A stretch of DNA of 64,000 bases from Incurvaria masculella (GCA_946894095.1 OX335665.1:3110001-3174000), one strand, 5' to 3'. Positions 34,401 through 44,674 are shown, counted from the stretch's first letter. The notes: generated from the sequence alone by a model not told the origin. Program-made: numbers and translations.

Positions 34401-34667
34401 AACAGGAATACGCGAGTGACAATAGATCGATTAAAACCAGCGTACCTACTCAACGAAGACACCGTCGAGCCAGAAAGGCGACCCCCCTACCCAGTCCTCC
34501 AACGGACAAGTCCCGACCACGAGGAGACACCGCAATCGAGAGTTGATACCCTGCCGGTACAAACCATGACGAAAACGCGGGACCGCGAGGCGAGCACACA
34601 AGCACCGACGTCAGCTAGAACCACACGGGCAGGGCGACTAATCAAACCACCAGTGCGTTTCGCTTAA
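31461..34667 (+). CDS. pol: Pol polyprotein (protease, reverse transcriptase, RNase H, integrase)
   Basis: Open in the -1 frame from 31461 to TAA 34665-34667. There is no ATG near its start, as expected for a frameshift product. Numbering from the GTG at 31482: protease active site DTG at 30-32 (YLIDTGANV); reverse transcriptase with FGLRNAAQSFQ and catalytic YIDD at 329-332; RNase H with FADAS (D483) and YTDHKPLTH (D549); integrase zinc site H674, H678, C708, C711; catalytic core D739, D798, E834 (D-X35-E); then a GPY/F-type module (LTAPYQGPYRVLK). The C-terminal tail is rich in T, R and P. Length and domain order match a full Ty3/gypsy Pol. No break is visible, so the element could be active. 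It lies directly before the polypurine tract and 3' LTR. Confidence 0.92.
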   Translation, partial: KSGKRQLVCTAADVHTTVDNNRLSVYDRDSGIQYLIDTGANVSVLPKSILAPRDRTTSDYKLYAANGSVIETYGVKTMVLNLNLRRPYKWIFVIADIAQAIIGADLLKHYKLLVDLSGKRLIDKVTSLDTICTVTNLQVCSLTSIGEQHAFRDLLEKYPDITKPASFKETPQHGVVHHIETVGAPVFARARPLAPDRYSKVKREFELMMEMGICRPSKSPWSSPLHCVPKSNGDIRPCGDYRALNAVTKPDRYQIPRLGELQYLLAGKRYFSKIDITRAYHCIPVAPGDIEKTAIATPFGLYEFTRMTFGLRNAAQSFQRFMDHSVLQGFDFLFTYIDDVIIASSTIEEHRLHLEKVFQRFNEFGIAINLSKCSFGKSEIDFLGFHVTQDGVKPLEGKVKAIEDFPKPSNIEELRRFLGMLNFYRSHIPNAAGAQAELHKYLHNTKKRDKTEIQWTQQSETAFEECKRSLKSALTLSHPLPDTPLAIFADASEYSAGAVLQQRVSNTWRPLGFFSTKFSDAQKKYSAYDRELAAIYLAVKHFRYFIEGRDVIVYTDHKPLTHALSKNVASRCDTPRRIRHLSFISEFCTDIRHISGSENVVADALSRIAEIYTPTTIDYNELASDQERDLELMELMKKDNLCFKLIMLPNVGKPVYCEMSKGNARPYLTERHRYKAFTAVHGVSHPGVRATRKLMTDRYFWKSINSEVNKWSKACVSCQRSKVQRHTVAPLGEFASVGRFSHLHIDIIGPFPPCEDKRYCVTYICRTTKWIEAVPIRDITAETIARATVDHWISRFGCPEKITTDQGTQFESQLFRQLTNKFGIEKTRTVSWHPACNGQIERVHRGIKAALMAKCTSAEWARELPLILLGLRSAVKEDIGFSPAQMTYGASLRLPGDFFVPSRPQSLDADYVQRLTTTLESLNPSPRTAHGERKTFVHSDLRTCSHVFIRNEIKRSLTAPYQGPYRVLKRQDKYFDIELPNRNTRVTIDRLKPAYLLNEDTVEPERRPPYPVLQRTSPDHEETPQSRVDTLPVQTMTKTRDREASTQAPTSARTTRAGRLIKPPVRFA
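31467..31507 (+). promoter_or_regulatory. -1 programmed ribosomal frameshift signal between gag and pol
   Basis: The heptamer GGGAAAC (31467-31473) is in the right phase (G GGA AAC in the gag frame). After an 8-base spacer comes a perfect 8-bp stem, GTGTGCAC (31482-31489) and GTGCACAC (31500-31507), with a 10-base GC-rich loop. The pol frame is open from 31461, so a slip here gives a Gag-Pol fusion. The gag stop codon lies between heptamer and stem. Confidence 0.85.
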
Positions 34668-34842
34668 CGTAGGCCGTGGGCGCCCAAACAGTGGCGGCTG
34701 ATACCGCGATAAATAGGTGATATAGGAAGTGATATCAGTGGTGCGGGCTGGCGTGAACGACGTTACTCTGCGCAGCTCGCACATTAGATTAAGAACAGTG
34801 GTGACAGTAGGAGAGCCCGAACTGTAAGCAAGCATAGTTTTT

Positions 34843-34864
34843 AAAAAAAAAGAAAAGGAAGGGG
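34843..34864 (+). promoter_or_regulatory. Polypurine tract
   Basis: An A run, then AGAAAAGGAAGGGG, four bases before the 3' LTR: the plus-strand primer site for reverse transcription. Confidence 0.75.
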
Positions 34865-34868
34865 TTGA

Positions 34869-35080
34869 TGTGGCGGTCAGCAACCTGCCGACGCGACATT
34901 TCCTACCCCGCGCCGCCGCCTCAGCGCCGCGGCAGTGGGTCCGAGGCAGCCGCGCCGCGCACATGCATTCCACCTCGTTGCACAATCTAAATGTATCAAT
35001 ATATAGTCAAATCGTATAAACGAGTTTCCGTTGCATCCCCGTATAACCCTATTGCTTAGAGGCATAAACATTACCCCACA
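34869..35080 (+). repeat. 3' LTR
   Basis: 212 bp, identical to the 5' LTR except T at 35053. Followed by the target duplicate TGGAC. Confidence 0.95.
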
Positions 35081-35085
35081 TGGAC

Positions 35086-35838
35086 GTTGAAAAAAAAACA
35101 GCGGAGTTTATTTCCAGTTCTTCTTCGCTGTGTTTTGTTTTGCTGAACTGGCCAATGTTAAAATATAACAAATCCGAGTGCAGTGTACTGTCAAGGGATG
35201 ATGAATAAACAATACAACAATAAAATATAATACAGTAACATGGGAAGGAAGCAGCTTGCAACGTGTGAATACCCCCGAAGGCATCCTTATGCATCAGTGC
35301 TCACGTCAGTCCTTCCTTAGTCTCCGAACAGCTACACATGTTATCCGTTGGCAACCGATAAACAATACAGATTAGTATCACAAGCATCAGAGATTAGATT
35401 AGCATAGTATCAGAGATTATGATACTGATAACTTATCATATTCACTGCGATTACCATATAAAAGTGTTTTTAAGTGATCTGAATTGTCACCCTTGGTCGT
35501 TTGGTGGCGCGCGGACTAGGTACATCCCATCACTAGGCCCCGGTTGCACGAAGAGACGGCCGAGATAATCAATGTGCAAACACGCCACGTTTAGTGATCC
35601 GCATAGAGTTCCTTCCATACTGTCCACACAAAGAGACGTGTTTGATCATACTTTGACTTTGATTTTGATTTTTTGTACGTTCGTGCACTCGGCCCTAAGT
35701 GAAGATATCCTTTTTCATGAACTACCTACGTACCTACTAGTGTTACTAAAATAGTGCGGTGCCGTAAAGTTAGTGATCAATAGGCATACGTTCCCTTTAT
35801 ACCTTCGGTCAACGCGGAACATGGAGAAAATGCACTAA
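35086..35838. other. unassigned stretch
   Basis: No gene recognised. The segment TTTGATCATACTTTGAC...CGTGCACTCGGCCCT at 35640-35696 is shared with 23680-23740 and may be part of an unnamed repeat. Confidence 0.45.
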
Positions 35839-36075
35839 TTCACAGTAATAGGAACCCACCGATCTTCTAGATCCTTTCTATATAGCGTCGGTAAACAATG
35901 GAATGAACTCCCTTCCGAGGTATTTCCCCAAAATTACGACCTGGGGTCCTTCAAACGTCGTGTGAAGAGGCACCTGGCCGGCCGGCATGGTTTTCGCAGC
36001 ACCCCTGAATGTTCGAAAACCCGTGGGCGTCGTCGGGCTCCTTTAGGTCCTGGCGTACGCCATATGCCCGCTTAA
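35839..36075 (+). pseudogene. Non-LTR retrotransposon, C-terminal ORF relic
   Basis: The open frame reads RSSRSFLYSVGKQWNELPSE, then VFPQNYDLGSFKRRVKRHL, and ends at TAA 36073-36075. The pattern (hydrophobic, W-N-x-LP, VFP, SFK-x-RV-x-RHL) is the usual C terminus of jockey- or CR1-like LINE proteins, followed here by a basic extension (AGRHGFR..., GRRRAPLGPGVRHMP). Everything upstream is missing, so it is a 5'-truncated copy. A second fragment covering the extension lies at 63399-63512 plus. The clade is uncertain. Confidence 0.6.
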
Positions 36076-36774
36076 CATAAAAAAATACACAAAGAGGCGA
36101 AAGAGGTATGCTGTGATTGTAACAAATGGCGTTTAGTCATAATATCTGATTATTCCTATTTCAAGAAACATGTTGATGGTATATTATACACTGACGCTTA
36201 GGACACAACAAAAACCATTTGAAAGAGTATCCATTCCTTTCAAATTATTTCATTCAATTCAACTACCCAATTTCAACATGTGTTATTATGTTTAATAATA
36301 ATAATGTATTTAGTTCATGCATTACATTTTTACGTTATTCACAGACTGAAATAACGTAAAAATGTAAAATAATAAAATGTCGTGATAAATATTCAGATCT
36401 GTCAAAGTTGTCAGAGACCCAACTAAACAATACAGAATAGATCTGTAAATATAATTTACTAACTCTATCTAATATAAATTATCACTATCTTCGATATAAT
36501 TCCGAAAATAAATTGTTTCAAATTATGCTAATTAAATGAAGTCGTGGAAAAGAAAATATCACAATAGGATAGCCTATAATTTTTATTTTAAAACGTTTTG
36601 CAGGACAATTACTTATTAGTTTGAAGACAAACAACAGTTCTTTTACTCAAAGCCTTATCCTAACTGCATCATAGAGTACATCTTTCATCTAAAAACTCTG
36701 AAATAAAACTCGACAGGAATGACAGCTTTGAGGTAAGGTTGTTCATGCGATCTGTTTTCTTCCCCACTGATTCC
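36076..36774. other. unassigned AT-rich stretch
   Basis: No gene. A palindrome at 36323-36369 (ACATTTTTACGTTATT...AATAACGTAAAAATGT) is the only structure noted. Confidence 0.5.
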
Positions 36775-37055
36775 AATTGGCCATCCCGCTCAACTCCCCA
36801 TACAAAAGGTGAAAGAACATCACGTCCATATTTATTGTCAGAGATTCAAAAATTTGCTGAAAATAGCTTTATTTGATCGAACTAGACGTCTGATGACCGT
36901 TGGCATTGTAAAATTGTGTTTGGTTTCTAAGGTATAAGGTCGGAAAGTTCGAGTTTTTCGCGTGTTTAATACAATAACTTCGGAGGTGGATTACGCAATG
37001 ATAAAGTAAGAATATCTTAAGAATATAGCTTATTTAATCAAGATTTATAGTCTAT
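36775..37055 (+). mobile_element. Family A element, left part (split by the gypsy insertion)
   Basis: Starts AATTGGCCATCCCGCTC (terminal TTAAGG mutated) and runs to AAGATTTATAGTCTAT. The remainder is at 42365-42618. Confidence 0.85.
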
Positions 37056-37233
37056 TATAGGGTTCGTTTGTACGTTATGTCGGCCGGCGATGAAGCGCGC
37101 GAGGGGCGCGTGCGCAACCTACTCGCTCAGCGACCTACTGGGTACTACTCAGTCTGCCTAAATCTGATGGGACGCCGCCGCATGCGCGGGGGTCGGGCAG
37201 AGAGGTGGGGTGGCAGTAACAGGGCGCGCTATA
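37056..37233 (-). repeat. 3' LTR of the minus-strand gypsy element
   Basis: 178 bp. Differs from the other LTR at CGGCC versus CTGCC, CTGGG versus CTCGG, and a 2-bp indel near the right end. Confidence 0.92.
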
Positions 37234-37245
37234 TCCTCCCCCTCC
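37234..37245 (-). promoter_or_regulatory. Polypurine tract of the gypsy element
   Basis: Minus strand GGAGGGGGAGGA immediately before the 3' LTR. Confidence 0.85.
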
Positions 37246-37380
37246 AAGTCACTCAAACGACCCGGGAGTGACTTGGGTGGTCTCCCTCTTTTCCTGGCAT
37301 GTTCGATGGTACTAGCATTACCTGCATAAGGAGTCAAGACACTGGCATGATATTTTCCTCGACAAAGACCATTTTTGTCT

Positions 37381-38887
37381 TCAACTTCGAAGGAGGTTGG
37401 CGTTACAACTTTTCGAATTTTGTACGGTCCTTCGCGACGCGGAGCAAACTTGACTTGAAAACTGACTTAACATATGGGTCTCTACGAGAACGAGGTCACC
37501 TTCCTGATATTTGGGTGCAGGACGACGACTTTGATCTGCTGCGTTCTTCCGAATGTCTTGCTGCCTTTCGACCTTCCATTTGACCTCTTGAAGGTAGTGA
37601 GTAAAATTCTGAAGGTAAGGAGTGATTTGAGGTACATAATTTTCTTGATTTACAATGGTTCTTAGGTCATGTTCTACGTCCACCGGGGAGCGAAATTCAC
37701 GAGCAAATGAGAGAAATGCTGCGGATTTACCAGTTCCTTGGTTGGGCGCAGTATTTAAAGCGAATCTCACAGCGGGCAGCACCTCAGGCCAACGACGATG
37801 TTCCGGATCGATTAGCATCGACAGCATTTGCTTCATGTCCCTGTTCTTTCGTTCTGCAGGGTTGGCTTCAGGGTGATACACAGGTATCAAACTCTGCTTG
37901 ACTCCGACTCTTGAGGACGTGCATAGCCTTTTGCATGACAGCAGATATAAACTGCGATCCATTGTCAGATATGACTCGTCGGGGAAAACCATATCTCATA
38001 AAAACTTCTTCGATCAAGACCTTGGCACAGGTCTCAGATGTAGCATCTGTTAAGGGGAAAAGTTCAACCCACCTACTAGCCGTGTCCTCGATAAGTAGGA
38101 TCCACTTCTCTCCGTTGCTTGCTTCTGGGAGAGGACCGAATAAATCCATTGCTAGGACTTCAAAGCGCTGCTGCGGGATTGGGGTCTGTAAAAGACCGGC
38201 AGGCTTCAAGTTGGTTGGTTTAAACTTCTGGCAAAGGTCACAAGACTTGATATACCTGGCGATGTACTGTCGCATATTTGGAAAGTAATATCTTTCTTTG
38301 ACCTTTCTAATGGTGCGCTCCAAGCCCAAGTGACCAGCGGTCGGCGCGTCATGAAGCGACTTCATGATATCAACGCGCATTGATTCAGGGACCACTAATT
38401 GGGGCTCTTCGGACTCTCCGTCCGGATCAGAGCGAAAGAGAACTCCTTGGGATAGGTAATAACCTCGGTCTGTCCATCGGGCCGAAGCATCATTTTCCTC
38501 AAAGTCCACGACGATTTTCTTAATCTCTGGATCTTCAAGTTGTGCAGCGCGGATCTCCTCTGGTCCACGATGAGGCAAGTCGATTGAGATTGGGCAGACG
38601 TCACAGGTAGAAACATTTTCGAACGTCTTACAAACTGGACGACTCAAAGTGTCCGCGACAATGTTTGCTTTACCGGGAGTGTACTCCACATCAAGATTGT
38701 AAGACTGGATTTTCAAGGCCCATCGAGCTAGACGTCCACTGGGCGTTTTTAGCGTAAGAAGCCAACGCAACGGTTGGTGATCAGTAGCAATACGAACCTG
38801 GGCTCCTTCGAGGTATCCTCGAAATTTATCAAGGGCCCACACTACTGCCAATGCTTCACGTTCAGTTGTACTGTAATTACGCTCCGC
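37381..38887 (-). pseudogene. pol: RNase H C terminus and integrase of the gypsy element, frameshifted
   Basis: After the TAA the same frame continues with the RNase H remainder (TDHQPLRWLL, NIVADTLSRP) and the integrase zinc domain (H...HLGLERT..., CDLCQ). The first two catalytic positions follow (AMDLFGPLP, ISDNGSQF). The frame is lost near 37900-37990. The rest, with PEANPAERKNRD (third catalytic residue) and WPEVLPAVRFALNT, lies in another frame (37992-37381). A second shift near 37440-37460 breaks the C-terminal module. The protein ends near the polypurine tract. These lesions, with the LTR differences, point to an old inactive copy. Confidence 0.85.
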
Positions 38888-41674
38888 TTACGTCAACAGC
38901 CTGCTCGCATATTCGATCGGTCTCTCATCCGACGGATCTGTACCCTGCATGAGTACAGCGCCAAGTGCGTAAGCACTTGCGTCAGTGCGTAAAATGTAAG
39001 GCTCTTCCCAGCTTGCTTGTCGTAGAATGGGACTGGTAGTGAGTTTCAGTTTCAACTCTTCAAAGGCCCGAAGTTCCGGCTCCCCCCATTGCCAACGTCG
39101 ATTCTTCTTAGTGAGATCCGTAAGGGGACGGGCTATCTCTGAAAACTGCGGTATAAATTTGCGGAACCAAGCACATGTTTGCAAAAAGCTTTTCAACTCT
39201 TTGAGGTTGGTTGGTGGCTCCCGTTCCAGAACTGCTTGTACCTTCGAAGGATCTGGCTCAATTCCTTGCGCAGAGATCACGTGTCCGAGATAAGTCACAC
39301 TGTCTCTGACAAAAACACACTTGTTTCTATTCGCTTGGAGATTGAACTGGCGTAACCGATTGAAAACCTGTTGTAGATCCTTCAGGTGTGAATCCAGGTC
39401 ATCAGATATCACTAGGATATCATCAAGATATGCTACGATTGTTATATTTTGTAAACCAGACCGAAAACGGTCCATCAGCCTTTGAAATGTCGACGGTGAA
39501 TTTTTCAAGCCAAAGGGCATGCGTCGAAACTGGAACGTTCCAAATGGTGACGTGAAAGCGGTTTTATGACGGTCTTCTTGAGCAATTTCTATTTGCCAAT
39601 AACCTGATTTAAGATCGATAGTGCTCATAATGCTATTTGGTTTACTATTTTGCAACAGCTCATCAATTAATGGAAGTGGATATTTGTCTGTACGCGTGAC
39701 AGCATTGAGCTTTCTATAGTCGACGCAAAAACGGACTTCTCCATTTTTCTTGGGAACCATCACGACCGGAGAGGCCCATTCAGACTCAGCTTCCTCAATG
39801 ATTTCTTCTTCTAGCATTTTATCTATCTCTGTTCTCATCAGTTCCCGTTTTGCAGGTGTAACTCGATATGGTGGTACAGAAACCGGCGCATTGTTCCCTG
39901 TATCAATGCGATGGACGGCAAAAGGTGTTGGCCCTCCCCCTGTTTTAAAGATGTCTTCATTACTTTGCAAGAGACTGGTCAACTTTTCCTTTTCAGATAA
40001 CGTCAGAAATGTACCCTCGTTCTCGCGGAGACTGACAGAAGAACATATGAGTTCGTGGTCTTCACGTTCGTATTGCATGCTATGAAATTCGGTAGTAGTT
40101 TGCAAGGTCCAACGATCTTGATTGAAGTCGAGTATCATGCCAGCGTCTTTAATAAAATTCATCCCTAACAAGGATTCGGTTGCGCCGGGTAAAACGATAA
40201 ACAACGTAGGAACTACCACCCCATGCACCCCTACATTAACACGAGCAGTATCAACAATTTGTACCCTAGTGGTACCATCAGCAAACTTTAGCTTTGTCTC
40301 TATTTTGTCAAATGTTTGACCATTAGCGATAAGATGAGCGGTTAAACTTTCACTCGCGACTGACTGCTTAGCGCCAGTATCTATCAATGCGCTGCCTACA
40401 GCGCCAAACACTTCAACACTGAGGACGGGTCTCACACGCGGGTCTATTTGTTTCGAACCGACAGCAGTCACGGACTGAAAAGCCGATGTTGAAGCAGGAG
40501 ACGAGGTCGAAGCACGTTTTGCTTCCTTGCAGGTGGGACAATTCGACCTTATCACGCCGGGTGCGCCGCATCCAAAGCAGGTGAGGGATGGGCGAAGATC
40601 TGAAGAACCAGACTCATTTTTAATTATATCAGCGACAGGGTTTTTCTGCATTTTTGCCAACTTCTGACAATCATCTTTTGTGTGCCCAAAATTTTTACAG
40701 TACACACATCGTGGTCTAAACTGACTTGTCGGAGCTCCATTTTTGCTGCTACTGCTTGGGGTAGCAGGTGAACTACTTTGAGTTATTCGAGCAGGAGGCT
40801 GGGTAGACTCAGGTGTAGCATTTCGTTTTGGTAGGTATGGGCGGACCTCGTCGAGCATGTCTTCCACTGCACGGGTCCGACGAAGGAGTTCGGCAAATGA
40901 GGTAAAAGAATTACGCGGGACCTTCTCACGTATGCGCCGATGGAGCAGGCCATATATCATATCCAACTGCACAGGATCCTCTGCTAGTGTATTCGGCGGT
41001 AACTGAGAAATTAATGCTCTCGCTCTGCATACGAAAACGTCAGTACTTTCTTCACCTTGTTCAGATTTAAATAACTCCCTGTATATTTTATGAGGAGGCA
41101 GACGCGGTCCATAGGTCTGATGAAGTAAAGTGATGGCATCTTCCCAACGATGAACCGAATGTTTCACTCCCTGCCACCACGTAGCGGCGAAGTCAGTAAA
41201 TAGCATAGGCAGGCCTTTCATTGCCATCGACTCTTCTATGCCGACACAATCTTTATAAATCTCAATAGCATCTATGAATGCATTGACGTCCCCCGTTCCA
41301 TTGAAACGTGCAGTACAATTTGCAAAGTTTGGTAATGTACTCACCACGGGCGACGGAGGTGCAAACGTAGGTGGTTGCATTCGAATCGAATGAAGGATTT
41401 GACTTAGCTGCTGATCCGTCATGATTACGGGTACAGGCGCCGGCACAGGCGCATGCGCAGGCAGCGTAGGTTGCGAAGTCGCAAAGGGCAACGGCGGGGC
41501 TCCCGAGACAGCATACGGCAGGAGCGGTTCCGCGGGCGCAAGCGGTAATGGCGGCGGCGGCGGTGGCAGCGGCGGAGCCGGCGCACCGTCGACATGGCCT
41601 ACGGCGTCAGTACTCATCGCTTGATGTTGCTGTCCACGACTTTCACTATTAGCTCTCGTCCTTGTAATCACCAT
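38888..41674 (-). pseudogene. gag-pol: Gag-protease-RT-RNase H region of the gypsy element
   Basis: One long frame from the ATG at 41674 (MVITRTRAN; a second ATG at 41617 may be the true start) to an in-frame TAA at 38888-38890. The frame is also open upstream to 41863. Domains in order: a proline-rich N terminus (P/L/A runs); a capsid-like region; zinc knuckle CVYCKNFGHTKDDC (CX2CX4HX4C, about 40680-40720); a second knuckle in which the His is replaced by Val (CFGCGAPGVIRSNC); protease LIDTGAK (about 40370-40395); reverse transcriptase with FCVDYRKLNAVT, FGLKNSPSTFQ and YLDD (about 39420-39435); the start of RNase H (RTDASAYALGAVL). Gag and Pol share one frame, so no frameshift was needed. 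The TAA interrupts RNase H and the same frame resumes after it. Confidence 0.88.
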
Positions 41675-42164
41675 AGAAAACAAAGTCCAGGTACCTAGGT
41701 ATGACCAAGGTAAAACGTCAACACGATCGACGGAAAACACGATTCGTGACCGAAATGTTAGCAAACATTGCAGCGAATATTGGTTGGTATTTACACAAAC
41801 AGCACAGTTCGAACGTCTATCCACAGGACGAAAATACGCGAAAAAACCAAGTTCGTAGCACAAAACTGCGTTGCTTGAGCGAGCGGCGGCGGCGGCACGT
41901 CAAAGGACTAGGCGCGGCGGCACCGCTTTGTAACAAACGGAGCGCGGAGAAGACGCACGAGGCGATGCGCACGCTCTTTGAAACTCGAAGCCACTTCAAA
42001 ACGAAAGAACTGTTCGCTGGGTATAATGTTTGATATTTGAAAGTTTATTGTTTATTGTTTAACAATCGTGAACACTTTTAGCGATTGTTTAACGGAGTAG
42101 GTATCACTGTCCACAATGATTTTCCACTGATTTGCACCGACAAACACAGTTTTTTTTAACACGG

Positions 42165-42182
42165 CCGAACGTTGGGCTGCCA
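42165..42182 (-). promoter_or_regulatory. Primer-binding site (candidate)
   Basis: On the minus strand TGGCAGCCCAACGTTCGG begins two bases inside the 5' LTR boundary. The TGG start and position fit. I cannot name the tRNA. Confidence 0.55.
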
Positions 42183-42184
42183 GT

Positions 42185-42364
42185 TATAGGGTTCGTTTGT
42201 ACGTTATGTCTGCCGGCGATGAAGCGCGCGAGGGGCGCGTGCGCAACCTACTCGCTCAGCGACCTACTCGGTACTACTCAGTCTGCCTAAATCTGATGGG
42301 ACGCCGCCGCATGCGCGGGGGTCGGGCAGAGGGGCGTGGGGTGGCAGTAACAGGGCGCGCTATA
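42185..42364 (-). repeat. 5' LTR of the minus-strand gypsy element
   Basis: 180 bp. Plus-strand ends TATAGGGTTCG and GGGCGCGCTATA; CpG-rich in the middle. Confidence 0.92.
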
Positions 42365-42618
42365 CTATTTGGTTTTTGTTATATCTTTGACTACAGCCGT
42401 CGTGGTTTACTTTTAGCTATAAGTCGTTTTGTAACTAAAATTTTCGTAAAAAATACCAAATAATACACTATGCACATTGTCTTTTTTGTGGACATGTTGC
42501 ATCTTCCTCATAACGGAGCCTGTGTTTTTCTTTGAAACATAGAAGTCCCGGAGCGCAACAGCACGGTTTTGCACCGTGCCCGCGAATGATTTAGTCCCGC
42601 CGGGTTGGGCCACCTTAA
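42365..42618 (+). mobile_element. Family A element, right part
   Basis: Resumes CTATTTGGTTTTTGTTA exactly where the left part stopped (sharing CTAT) and ends GGGTTGGGCCACCTTAA at 42618. Confidence 0.88.
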
Positions 42619-44232
42619 GGAGTCAGAGTGAAAATCTCTAAAAGGTCCCATCCAATCTAACAAACTCGCCTTCATAGAGACGGTTTTCCGGCGGCATCTC
42701 CAGCATTCAAACTGTCTCAAAAACGATAAGAATGCATGAATAATGTTACTTTGTTCGACTAACCACACACCTGACGTAACACAACCGAACCAACCCAACT
42801 ATATAAACCAAATGCACCACTACAGGTGCCTCATTTTCTTAACCGCCTCGAGGCGTGGAGCAGCCATTTTGAATTTTACGCGCCAGCCGCAAGTAAACTG
42901 AGTGACTTTTAATATTAATTTATGTAATTCTTAAGTGATATGACAAATATAATTAACATTTTAGTAATATGAATAATTTGAAGTAATCATTGTGCGTACG
43001 TGATGCATTTATAATAAGTGGAAACAAAAATATAAAACATACTTAGTACATTAAAAAACATCCTCTGCCCTGATTTAAAAATAAAGTATGTATTTCGAAT
43101 TTTAAATATTTAGATAATAATTCAGCGTTAAACTAATTAGGTTAGAAAAATAATAATATTGCATGGGCCAATCTTATCACATGATATCGTATAAATATCG
43201 TGATAACACGTGATTCAAGATGGCGCGCACTCCAAGAAGTCTCCGGAGGCGTAACAGGTGCATAGGACTTGTTTTGTGTAATTTTCTTCTAACTAAACAT
43301 TAAAATTACTAATATTGTTACGGTTATAGCCTAAAGGTAAGCAATTTATTTCTTAATATTTGTGTAAATTGTAACTACACTAACTACTTTTGTGTAAGAA
43401 ATTATAGAAATCTCCTCTGTTTGATCTTTTAAGTATCTAATTTTTAAGAAAAATATTAAACCTCAGAGTTATCATCCAATGGTAAAATCGTTCCTTTCGC
43501 TATTGATATCTTTTTATAAGTCAGTCAATAAGTAGAGGGAAATGTAATGAATGAAAATGAATGAATGAAATATAATTGTGACCACATTTTTTTATAATTC
43601 TCTTGCCCTGCGTAGCAATCAGTAAACTCAAATAGTAACAATGGGGCTGGCATAGCCAAACATGGCTAAAGCTTACCAAATTAAAAGAAAAAAAAAATAT
43701 TTTATTTAGTGGCAACGTCGCATAAGTGGTGAGAATTTAATATTATTTGGGCATATTGACTGAAATATTTTAAATGTGCTAACCTAACACAATGTAACCT
43801 AGACCGGGAACTAACTAGCAATTGTTCTTGATTTAGTATTTATTATACGATACCGTACCGTATTATATACGATACCGTATTATAAGATATAATACGATTA
43901 GATTTTTCCTGGCATTTTGTGATTTAATAACGGCCCGTATTACTGATCATTTAAAAACCCTTTCAATTAACTTAATATTTGATATCAAATATCAGGCAAG
44001 ACATATCTATGATTGTAAGTTTTGTTTTTGAAAAAACTTAACCGAGCCTAATAGCAGGAAAAAGAAAATCTTCAAAGACTTATTTGTAGCTTGACACTGG
44101 ATACATTTTCAAACAATTTGCCGACACAGCTATTTGTTGCTATTAGATACTAAATATCAAGCGAAACCGTGATTAAAAAAAATTGTAAATTACGTTGGTA
44201 TGGGGAGAGTATTTTTCTGATGCTTGACTAAT
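42619..44232. other. unassigned stretch, possible promoter/5' UTR-like patch
   Basis: 1.6 kb without a supported gene. Around 43209-43258 a short ATG frame in a good insect start context (CAAGATGG) reads MARTPRSLRRRNR and reaches AACAG then GTGCAT, which could be a first exon with a donor site. Nothing downstream confirms it. The rest is AT-rich. Confidence 0.3.
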
Positions 44233-44361
44233 GCCCGATTTCACCACCTCCAGCTACAAAAATCCAAAAGTTACCTTTCGGTTACACCATACAAATATGC
44301 AATGTAACCGAAAGTTAACTGCATATCGGATTTCAGGTAGCTGGAGGTTGTGAAAACGGGT
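44233..44361. mobile_element. Family D hairpin MITE, copy 2
   Basis: CCACCTCCAGCTAC... to ...GTAGCTGGAGGTTGTGAAAA, with the same inner palindrome as 7391-7516. It abuts family B at 44362. Confidence 0.8.
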
Positions 44362-44674
44362 GTTTTTAGGGTTCCGACCCAAAGGGACACGGAACCCTAT
44401 TACTAAGCCTCCGCTGTCCGTCCGTCCGTCCGTCCGTCCGTCCGTCCGTCTGTCCGTCTGTCACAGGGCTGTATCTCAGTAACCGTAACAGGTAGACAGC
44501 TGAAATTTTCCCAGAGTGTGAATTTATTTTGCCGCTACAACAACAAATAGGTAAGATAAAAAAATAATTAAAATTAAAGGGGGCTCCTATACAAAAAACG
44601 TGTTTTTTTTTTTTTTTTACGATGGTACGGAATCCTTCGGGTGCGAGTCCGACTCGCACTTGGCCGGTTTTTTT
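44362..44674 (-). mobile_element. Family B element
   Basis: TTTTTAGGGTTCCGACCC to CGCACTTGGCCGGTTTTTTT, with about ten CCGT-type units at 44415-44460. Confidence 0.88.

Larger units (their letters stand above)
30363..35080 (+). mobile_element. Ty3/gypsy LTR retrotransposon, CsRn1/Kabuki-like, apparently intact
   Basis: 4718 bp bounded by 212-bp LTRs (TG...CA) and a 5-bp target-site duplication TGGAC (30358-30362, 35081-35085). The LTRs differ at one base (C30547 versus T35053), so insertion is recent. Order: LTR, primer-binding site, gag, pol, polypurine tract, LTR. No envelope gene. The CHCC (not CCHC) Gag box and the tRNA-Trp-like primer site are features I associate with the CsRn1 clade, which includes Kabuki of Bombyx; the clade call is from these two traits, not from a tree. 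Confidence 0.9.
37056..42364 (-). mobile_element. Ty3/gypsy LTR retrotransposon, degraded, nested in family A
   Basis: 5309 bp on the minus strand between ~180-bp LTRs and a 4-bp target duplication CTAT (37052-37055, 42365-42368). The LTRs end in TATAG...CTATA in place of TG...CA and differ by at least two substitutions and one short indel. Order on the minus strand: LTR, primer site, a gag-pol reading frame without a separating stop, polypurine tract, LTR. The coding region has one in-frame stop and at least two frameshifts, so the copy is dead. No envelope gene. Confidence 0.9.

Noticed and set aside
30669..34985. Minus-strand frames across the LTR element at 30.4-35.1 kb
   Set aside because: Shadows of the plus-strand gag and pol.
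39027..42033. Plus-strand frames across 37.4-42.0 kb
   Set aside because: Shadows of the minus-strand gypsy gag-pol coding region.
37056..42364. Endogenous retrovirus with envelope
   Set aside because: No third reading frame exists between the integrase and the 3' LTR on the minus strand, and the polypurine tract follows closely. It is a retrotransposon without env.
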